Positions 1-5,181 of a stretch of 9,449 nucleotides of DNA are shown piece after piece (position 1 is the first letter of the stretch; the number at the start of each line of letters is the position of its first letter). The stretch lies in assembly GCA_016932295.1 (NCBI GenBank), contig JAFGDC010000365.1, forward strand, positions 1-9,449, given 5' to 3'. A program made the translations under genes and the position numbers. The DNA is from a candidate division CSSED10-310 bacterium (GTDB lineage: Bacteria; CSSED10-310; JAFGDC01). Under the pieces are notes generated by a model. The model was not told the DNA's origin. It was given only the letters and a program-made list of their open reading frames with translations, and did not search any database.

Positions 1-1
1 G

Positions 2-349
2 GAGGGAGCGCACGATTCCACTCAGGAACGACGGATATTGTGCATTGACGCGGCGAATTTGTATGCGCTCCCCATTGCGCTGCCGGACAGCGGAACGGGC
101 TTGCTGCTGGTTGACAATCCCCGATCTCTGCCAGCCGGCGACCCGGGCAGGTTGATTCTCAGAATACTGGCGACCCAGGTGGAAATGGTGCTCTTCATGT
201 GGCGCTGCAGACATCAACAGGCGGGACTCGCCAAGATCACGGCGGACCTGAAGCAACGATTATCCGGTCGGCAACGGGAAGCAGCCGACCTGCAAGCGAT
301 GATAGCAAAAATCTCCGCCCAGCTTGCCGGCGGTGAACGATCCCGGTAA
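2..349 (+). CDS. C-terminal part of a GAF-like sensory or regulatory protein (5' end outside window)
   Basis: The reading frame is open from the left edge to a TAA at 347-349, giving 115 visible residues, so this is the tail of a longer gene. The first part (ALPIALPDSGTGLLLVDNP, then ILATQVEMVL) alternates strands and a final helix in the way the end of a GAF domain does: a small-molecule-sensing fold common in histidine kinases and transcription regulators. After it comes a charged, Lys/Arg/Gln/Glu-rich stretch of about 50 residues that looks like one long helix or coiled coil, ending at the stop. No kinase, HTH or output domain is visible, so the full architecture is unknown. The GAF assignment is by eye and moderately weak. 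An internal TTG at 38 could be read as a start but has no good ribosome-binding site, and continuity to the edge argues for a partial gene. It converges on the dihydrouridine synthase gene. Confidence 0.6.
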   Translation, partial: EGAHDSTQERRILCIDAANLYALPIALPDSGTGLLLVDNPRSLPAGDPGRLILRILATQVEMVLFMWRCRHQQAGLAKITADLKQRLSGRQREAADLQAMIAKISAQLAGGERSR

Positions 350-581
350 GGTGGTTATCGTCCTGAAACTGTCATGTTTCGGCGTTGCCGCTCCCGACAA
401 CGTCGAAGTTTCCAGTCCGAAATGAGACTCCTTTCAGTATTCAATGAAATCCAGGAATCAGATGGAGAGGCATTCCAATACCACGCACAACAAGCCCGTG
501 GATTGAAACAGCGTCTCGGAAAAAGAACCGATTCCGGACGAAGACAAGCGGGAGGTTTCGCGGTATAGGCAGCACGGAGAT
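350..581. other. Intergenic region between convergent genes, with an imperfect hairpin
   Basis: This stretch separates the stop of the plus-strand GAF-like gene from the stop of the minus-strand dus gene. A short plus-strand frame (374-568) is Arg/Gln-rich, has no ribosome-binding site and looks non-coding. The only clear structure is an inverted repeat, TTCGGCGTTG (378-387) against CAACGTCGAA (398-407), with one mismatch and a 10-nt loop. Flanking GAAACT (365-370) and AGTTTC (407-412) could extend the pairing. Neither strand has a T-run after the stem, so it is not a canonical intrinsic terminator. Confidence 0.5.
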
Positions 582-1574
582 TCAGGGTCCATGGAATGCT
601 CTGAATTCGCTCATCTCTGCGTCAAATTGCTCCAGAGTGACACAGCGAAAGAGCCGCAATTTAAGTGAATCGTTACCCACCACTCCCTTGAGATAACCGC
701 TGAGATGCGTTCGAAAATTCCTCACGGCCCTGGCTTCACCGAGCCAGTCCACCAGGTCACCAAGGTGACCGCGCATGACGGCGATCCGCTCATCCAGATC
801 AGGCGCCCCGGGATCCGCGCCCCCCGCCACCAACCGGTCGATCCGTGCAAACAGCCAGGGATTTCCGATGGCTCCCCGCCCCACCATGATCCCGGCACAG
901 CCGGTCAGGTGGAACAGAGTGAGCCCGTCTTTCGGTTCCAGGACATCACCGTTGCCGATCACCGGTATACGCACGGCATCCACCACCTCTTCGATGGCGC
1001 CGCGGTCAATCGGCACGCCGTAATGACCGGTGCTGAACCGGCCATGGACGGTCACGGCGGCGAGGCCTGATTCCTGCGCAAGACGGGCGAATACCCGGGC
1101 CACATTCTGTCCGGTTGCCGGTCCGAGCCTGATTTTGACCGTTACCGGCCCGGCCGCTGAGGCGACAGCGGCCGAGAAGATCTCCCCGGCCTGGTGCTGG
1201 TCACGGAGCAACGCCGCGCCGGCGCCGCGCCTCAGCACCTTGCGGCGTGAACAGCCGAAATTGAGATCCACCAGGTCAGCGCCCCTGTCGAATGCAATCC
1301 GCACCGCTTCTCCGACAAGCTGGGGATGCGCACCGATGATCTGCACGGCGAGTGGTTTTCCCGCGGGTTTCTCGAACCATCGCCGCATCTCTTTCCTTCC
1401 CTCCACCAGTGACCTGGCGTAGAGCATCTCGGTAAGCGCCACACCGCAGCCGAACCGGTGCGCGATCCGGCGTTGCAGGTGATCGGTGATGCCCACCATG
1501 GGAGCCTGCAACAGCGGCGAATCGAGATGGACGCCGCCGATGTCGAGCGTGCGTGGGTGAGCATCAGTCTGCAT
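582..1574 (-). CDS. dus: tRNA-dihydrouridine synthase (DusB-like)
   Basis: Predicted FMN-dependent enzyme of 330 residues that reduces uridines in tRNA to dihydrouridine with NAD(P)H, in the cytoplasm. Family hallmarks appear in order: the flavin-barrel opening QAPMVGITD (23-31), AVQIIG (76-81), the active-site segment DLNFGCSRRKV with the expected catalytic Cys108, a basic KVLRRGAGAALL stretch, VTVKIRLG with Lys147, TVHGR with His177, IPVIGNGDV (203-211), and the phosphate-binding GIMVGRGAIGNPW (228-240). A helical C-terminal tRNA-binding domain follows. Length is normal for the family. The residue after the catalytic Cys is Ser, where most Dus proteins have Pro. The chosen start is the ATG at 1574, which overlaps the end of the upstream glycosyltransferase by 11 nt. 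The frame opens earlier, with a TTG at 1601, but that start has no ribosome-binding site and no family counterpart. Expression is probably by translational coupling as the last gene of a three-gene operon. Confidence 0.93.
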   Translation of the reverse strand: MQTDAHPRTLDIGGVHLDSPLLQAPMVGITDHLQRRIAHRFGCGVALTEMLYARSLVEGRKEMRRWFEKPAGKPLAVQIIGAHPQLVGEAVRIAFDRGADLVDLNFGCSRRKVLRRGAGAALLRDQHQAGEIFSAAVASAAGPVTVKIRLGPATGQNVARVFARLAQESGLAAVTVHGRFSTGHYGVPIDRGAIEEVVDAVRIPVIGNGDVLEPKDGLTLFHLTGCAGIMVGRGAIGNPWLFARIDRLVAGGADPGAPDLDERIAVMRGHLGDLVDWLGEARAVRNFRTHLSGYLKGVVGNDSLKLRLFRCVTLEQFDAEMSEFRAFHGP

Positions 1575-3222
1575 GAGGAGGTCTCGCTTTCGAATCGTCA
1601 ACCGGTCGCGCGGGCATGAAGATCCTTATCTCGGGATTGATGAGGGTGAGGTCCACCGGAAGCCAGCGCCCGGTCAGCGAATCCCGCCACCATGTCGGCT
1701 GATTACGGAAACTCGCCGCCAATCGGTAACATCCGCCATCGAGCAGCGGATTGAATTCCAGGCGTTCCGCGGCATATCGTACGGGATCGCGGAGGTACTT
1801 GCCGTGCACGCCGTCCATCTCGAGGCCGGCGACCACCACGGGGAAACGGCACGCGCCCAGCAGCTCGGGGCGATGCAAACCGTCCCTGATAACCGGCCGC
1901 CTCGCTGCCAGGGGATCGAGGCTCGGAGGGTAAAGCCCTCTGAATTCGCGCAAGGTGATGACCGGAGTGGTCACAGGCAGATTTCGGCGCAGCCAGTCAT
2001 CCGCCTGCAATCGAGGATCACGCATTCCCATCAGTTCCAGGTGGGCTATGGTCATCGAACCTTCCCAAGCCAGAGAAACGGCGAGCAACACACCCCGAAC
2101 AAGGCGGATCGATCGCGCGGCATGGCCGGCGGCGAGCAGCCGGGCGGCAGCGAGGCAGAAGAACGGCGCCGTGAAGAGTACATATCTGCTCGTTTTCAGA
2201 TTGGTACACAACGGCAGCACGGCAGTGATGAGCAACATGGCCAGCAGCAGCCGATCACGAGCGCGCCTCAGCAGCATGATGCAACCCAGGCCGCCGAACC
2301 ACGCCACCGGCGGTGCCAGGGCATGAGGAAAAACGTGCCCAAACTCATGGAAGAGTCCGCCTTGGGGATAGGTATAGAACCGGTCGCGTCCAAAAGCCTT
2401 GAAAATATCGGCGAGGCTTGAGCCCTGATTCGGGACGGCGATTAAAGTGGCGGGACTGAGCAGGATGAAGGCCACCCCGCATGACAGCAGGAGACCCGGC
2501 AGGGCGGCATCCAGCGGCAGGCGCCTGAACCCGTGACCCTTGGCGCGCATCCACCGAGCCATCACCAGCGGAATGAGGAAGACGATACCGTTGTACTGGG
2601 TTGCAGCGGCGGCGCCAAGGGCCAATCCTGCCAGTATGTGCCGGCCGGGAGTCGGTCGCTCGTAAAGCGCAATCACCTGGATGGCCATCAGCGCGGACCA
2701 AAAAACCATTATCGCGTTACTCTTGATGAAGTGAGCCTCGATGACGTGACCTGGAGCGATCGCGAACATGGCGGCGGCGGCCAACCCGATAGAGGCCGAA
2801 TACAGACGGCGGCCCAACAAATAGACCAGCATGACGGCGGCAAGGCTGAAACAGACTATCATAAACCGCCCGGCGGCCACCATGCGGCGATAAGCCGCCG
2901 GATCGGCGCGGTATAAGCCGATGTCGTGATGAAAGGGAACCAAATCCAGCCGGTTGAGGGCCGTAAGGATCCCGGCGTAGAGATAAATAGGCGCGGAGGC
3001 GTAAATTACCTGCCCGGGAAGCAGCCTGGCTTGTGCCAGATCCACCTCCATCACCGAGTTCACCATGCGCCATTCATCCTCATTGAAGGAGAGATGGAAC
3101 ACTTCGTCTCCCGGGAGCCCCCAATCCAGGTGAATGAGGCGCAGGCTGATGGCGGCGATCATGACAAGGCTGCACGCGAGTGGATGTAAAAAGGCGTGCC
3201 TCGATGATCGGACCGGATTCAC
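1564..3222 (-). CDS. GT39/ArnT-like integral-membrane glycosyltransferase (GT-C fold)
   Basis: This 552-residue protein has an N-terminal membrane helix (about 14-32), then a polar loop with acidic GDE (38-40) and NEDE (47-50). This is where GT-C enzymes of the PMT/ArnT type (GT39, PF13231/PF02366) place their catalytic Asp/Glu. Many further hydrophobic segments follow to about residue 400, including the HVIEAHFIKSNAIMVFW and AAAATQYNGIVFL regions typical of the family. The C-terminal soluble part contains DPRLQADDWLRRNLP, a pattern common after the last helix in these proteins. Family knowledge implies transfer of a sugar from a polyprenyl-phosphate donor on the outer face of the inner membrane; the acceptor cannot be read from sequence. 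GTG at 3222 is the preferred start: GAGGG, overlapping the UbiA stop codon, sits 6 nt upstream. TTG at 3228 would be too close to that site. It is the middle gene of the operon. Confidence 0.85.
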   Translation of the reverse strand: MNPVRSSRHAFLHPLACSLVMIAAISLRLIHLDWGLPGDEVFHLSFNEDEWRMVNSVMEVDLAQARLLPGQVIYASAPIYLYAGILTALNRLDLVPFHHDIGLYRADPAAYRRMVAAGRFMIVCFSLAAVMLVYLLGRRLYSASIGLAAAAMFAIAPGHVIEAHFIKSNAIMVFWSALMAIQVIALYERPTPGRHILAGLALGAAAATQYNGIVFLIPLVMARWMRAKGHGFRRLPLDAALPGLLLSCGVAFILLSPATLIAVPNQGSSLADIFKAFGRDRFYTYPQGGLFHEFGHVFPHALAPPVAWFGGLGCIMLLRRARDRLLLAMLLITAVLPLCTNLKTSRYVLFTAPFFCLAAARLLAAGHAARSIRLVRGVLLAVSLAWEGSMTIAHLELMGMRDPRLQADDWLRRNLPVTTPVITLREFRGLYPPSLDPLAARRPVIRDGLHRPELLGACRFPVVVAGLEMDGVHGKYLRDPVRYAAERLEFNPLLDGGCYRLAASFRNQPTWWRDSLTGRWLPVDLTLINPEIRIFMPARPVDDSKARPPHAD

Positions 3223-3228
3223 GATCAA

Positions 3229-3234
3229 CCCTCA
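3229..3234 (-). promoter_or_regulatory. Ribosome-binding site for the GT39-like gene, overlapping the UbiA stop
   Basis: On the minus strand TGAGGG combines the UbiA stop codon (TGA) with a GAGGG Shine-Dalgarno core. It lies 6 nt before the GTG at 3222. This decides the start of the glycosyltransferase in favour of GTG over the TTG at 3228, and suggests termination-reinitiation coupling between the two genes. Confidence 0.6.
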
Positions 3235-4113
3235 GAACAGCGCCGTACCCATGGTCAGAACCAGGGCCAGACTGTAAAGAAAAAACAGCCGACGGCGGAA
3301 GATTTTCTCCGGTTCCACCATGATGGAATCAACCTGGCAGGAGATGACGAGGAACCAGGCGGTGAAGATAGTGACCGCGGGAAGAAACCAGGTGAGCGCT
3401 GGTACCAGGTGGCGGGAGAACATGTGGAACAGCCCTAGAAAACAGATGGCATAAGTGATGATCAGCACGGTTAGAATGGCTTGGGTATAGATTCTGAAAG
3501 TAGGACGATAATACTTGCCCAGATCGCCCAGTTGCCGGACTTCCGCCAGGCGCTTGCCGGTCATGAGCATGGCTCCCAGCGACCAAAACAACAGCAGCAC
3601 CAGCAATGGCGGCGGATTCAAGCTCCAGTCGTGAATGAACCAGCCGATGGATATCCTGATGGGAAAATTAACCGATTCGATGATGATGTCCAGAATGGGG
3701 ATGTTCTTGGTGCGGATGGGAGGCACATTGTACACGATGCCGGCCAGGAAAAGACTGGTCAGCAAGACAAGATAGCACCGGTTGAAGAACAGGAAGGCCG
3801 GAGCCAGTCCCGCGACCAGCAGCAGCAAAGTAAGCGGAACCAACCGGCGCGGCTGAATCAGTCCGCTGGCCACCATGCGGTGGGCTTTGATCGGATGCCG
3901 CCGATCGAATTCGGCATCGGTGACTTCATTGATGATGTAATTAACCGAGGAGATACAACAGGCGAGAAGCGTGCCGCCCAGAACCGCCAGTACGTGGCTC
4001 CAGTCTACCCAGTGAGGGTGAAAATGCAGGGCCAGAAGCCAACCGGCCACGACAAACAGGTTTTTGAACCAGTGGTTGACACGCGCGATCCGCGCCACCT
4101 GCATCACATTCAT
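3232..4113 (-). CDS. UbiA-family polyprenyl transferase, possibly phosphoribosyl-decaprenyl-phosphate synthase-like
   Basis: A 293-residue, very hydrophobic protein with about eight or nine membrane segments. The first Asp-rich motif reads NEVTDAEFD (62-70), a variant of NDxxDxxxD, followed by RRHPIKAHRMVASG, which closely resembles the HP-K-HRP-ASG stretch of the UbiA subgroup that makes decaprenylphosphoryl-5-phosphoribose. The second motif region is YNVPPIRTKNIPILDIIIE (128-146), with Asp142 and Glu146. UbiA enzymes use Mg2+-bound diphosphates with a polyprenyl substrate in the membrane. The adjoining GT39-like gene favours a role in making or handling a lipid-linked sugar donor over quinone or heme synthesis, but this is inference. 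The ATG at 4113 follows GGGAAG at a spacing of 8 nt. The frame stays open to 4239, but that extension is Arg-rich, lacks family similarity and covers two hairpins, so it is treated as leader. First gene of the operon. Confidence 0.88.
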   Translation of the reverse strand: MNVMQVARIARVNHWFKNLFVVAGWLLALHFHPHWVDWSHVLAVLGGTLLACCISSVNYIINEVTDAEFDRRHPIKAHRMVASGLIQPRRLVPLTLLLLVAGLAPAFLFFNRCYLVLLTSLFLAGIVYNVPPIRTKNIPILDIIIESVNFPIRISIGWFIHDWSLNPPPLLVLLLFWSLGAMLMTGKRLAEVRQLGDLGKYYRPTFRIYTQAILTVLIITYAICFLGLFHMFSRHLVPALTWFLPAVTIFTAWFLVISCQVDSIMVEPEKIFRRRLFFLYSLALVLTMGTALF

Positions 4114-4141
4114 ATATTCTCTTCCCGGCGGGTCGGGGAGC

Positions 4142-4190
4142 GTCCGCCAAACCGGCGTGGCGGACTGGCACATCCCGGACCGTCGTCCGG
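4142..4190 (-). promoter_or_regulatory. Two adjacent hairpins in the leader of the UbiA operon
   Basis: Two perfect inverted repeats lie side by side upstream of the UbiA start. The first is GTCCGCC (4142-4148) with GGCGGAC (4159-4165) around a 10-nt loop. The second is CCGGAC (4175-4180) with GTCCGG (4185-4190) around a tetraloop. Neither is followed by a T-run on the minus strand. They could be transcript-leader structure or protein-binding sites. No known riboswitch class is recognised. Confidence 0.35.
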
Positions 4191-4533
4191 AACGCCTGCG
4201 ACCACCTTTTTGATCAACCACCAGCATACAGGCAGTCACCAGTGGTTAGCAAACCCGGCATGACCAATCGATACAATGATCGATCACCCGAACCCATGGC
4301 CCATGCCATAGCCCGTTCAGCGGGAGAGAAGGGAAACCCCTGAAGTCTCCCATCACGATGATGAGTAAACACACCATTGGAGTTGTTTTTTAAGACGCCG
4401 GAACCCGCCGATCAGTCATTCTTGGCATGAGAACAGGCAGCCCGGGAAGACGGCGACCAATAAGGTGGCCGCTTCAGGTCCGGGTGATGTTCCGGCGGCA
4501 CCATGGAAAGGGATTCAAACCGGTCATCAGTCC

Positions 4534-4562
4534 TTGACAGATTCTGAAGGGCTCTTTATTCT
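4534..4562 (+). promoter_or_regulatory. Sigma-70-type promoter of the ferredoxin gene
   Basis: A perfect -35 hexamer TTGACA (4534-4539) is followed after 17 nt by TATTCT (4557-4562), matching four of six -10 consensus bases. Transcription would start near 4569, giving a leader of about 44 nt before the ATG at 4613. Confidence 0.65.
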
Positions 4563-4599
4563 TGTGGTGCATCACAAGCTCGGATCGTACTTTACCTCC

Positions 4600-4605
4600 A
4601 GGAGG
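4600..4605 (+). promoter_or_regulatory. Strong Shine-Dalgarno site of the ferredoxin gene
   Basis: AGGAGG lies 7 nt before the ATG at 4613. It fixes that start against an upstream in-frame TTG at 4562, which would add residues resembling no family and overlap the -10 box. Confidence 0.85.
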
Positions 4606-4612
4606 TTTTTAC

Positions 4613-5008
4613 ATGGCTTGGTTAGGTTTCCTCATCGCGATCGTCGCCTTCCTTTTTGCTCTGAAGAATCACTATAAGGGGAAAGCCCTCATGGAGGAAA
4701 TCGACGATCTCCGAAATTCCTACATAGATCTGCGCAAGGATTTGAAAGAAAGCCGCGAGAAAGTCAACGCGCAACACAGCAGGCTGCAAGTCGAGTTCCT
4801 GCGCACTCAGGACAAATTAAAAACCAAGGGTGACAAGAATCCGTACAGGATCACCGAAGATTGTATCACGTGCGGTTCATGCAAGCCGGAATGCAAATTC
4901 GATGCGATCATCGAAGGTGATCCTTACGTCATCCTTCTTGAAAACTGCACCGCTTGTCAGGCCTGCGCCAAGGTCTGCCCCGTGGACGCCTGCGTGCCCA
5001 TCCAGTAG
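4613..5008 (+). CDS. Membrane-anchored 2[4Fe-4S] ferredoxin with a coiled-coil stalk
   Basis: A 131-residue protein in three parts. Residues 2-17 form a short hydrophobic helix (AWLGFLIAIVAFLFAL) followed by Lys/His/Tyr/Lys, which by the positive-inside rule suggests a membrane anchor with the C-terminus in the cytoplasm. Residues about 24-72 are highly charged and heptad-like (EEIDDLRNSYIDLRKDLKES and onward), as in a coiled coil. Residues 78-131 are a bacterial ferredoxin domain: Cys84, 87, 90 and 94 (CxxCxxCxxxC) and Cys112, 115, 118 and 122 (CxxCxxCxxxCP), enough for two [4Fe-4S] clusters. The Pro usually following the fourth Cys of the first motif is replaced by Lys. The likely role is low-potential electron transfer at the membrane; the redox partner cannot be read from the window. 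The gene is monocistronic, with its own promoter, ribosome-binding site and terminator, and no oxidoreductase subunit lies beside it. Confidence 0.92.
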   Translation: MAWLGFLIAIVAFLFALKNHYKGKALMEEIDDLRNSYIDLRKDLKESREKVNAQHSRLQVEFLRTQDKLKTKGDKNPYRITEDCITCGSCKPECKFDAIIEGDPYVILLENCTACQACAKVCPVDACVPIQ

Positions 5009-5037
5009 GACGCGTCACCGTTCAAGCATCACTACCG

Positions 5038-5062
5038 GCGGGGAATCCGATTCCCCGCTTTT
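5038..5062 (+). terminator. Intrinsic terminator of the ferredoxin gene
   Basis: A perfect 9-bp stem, GCGGGGAAT (5038-5046) with ATTCCCCGC (5050-5058), has a 3-nt loop and is followed by TTTT (5059-5062), 30 nt after the ferredoxin stop. The minus strand has no T-run after the stem, so it should not serve the convergent CHAT gene. Confidence 0.88.
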
Positions 5063-5181
5063 CATATTCACTGGTGCCGTGCCTGCCTGCGTTGAACGAT
5101 CATGCCGGAAGTGCATGGGAAACACCGCTCAGGCGGATGGTACCACCGTTGGACAGTGACGGGTGGAGCGAGGGGCAGGCG

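Larger units (their letters stand above)
4114..4612. other. Divergent intergenic region (UbiA operon leftwards, ferredoxin rightwards)
   Basis: About 500 nt with no convincing gene; the short frames here have no ribosome-binding site or recognisable product. It holds the leader of the UbiA operon with two adjacent perfect hairpins (4142-4190), a paired ATCGAT motif (4267-4284), and the promoter and ribosome-binding site of the ferredoxin gene on the right. I could not identify a convincing minus-strand promoter for the UbiA operon. Confidence 0.6.

Noticed and set aside
374..568. Plus-strand 64-residue frame between the GAF-like gene and dus
   Set aside because: No ribosome-binding site, a composition dominated by Arg and Gln, no domain pattern, and it contains a hairpin; most likely non-coding.
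1573..2421. Long plus-strand frame opposite the glycosyltransferase gene
   Set aside because: It is an antisense shadow of a clear membrane protein, with a low-complexity Arg/Gln/His-rich translation.
4114..4239. N-terminal extension of the UbiA protein
   Set aside because: Arg-rich sequence unlike the family, with two hairpins within it; the ATG at 4113 with an upstream purine-rich site fits the family start.
5123..5134. Short CCGC-CTGA-GCGG hairpin as terminator of the CHAT gene
   Set aside because: The stem is only 4 bp and the following minus-strand T content is poor; the terminator of this gene remains unidentified.
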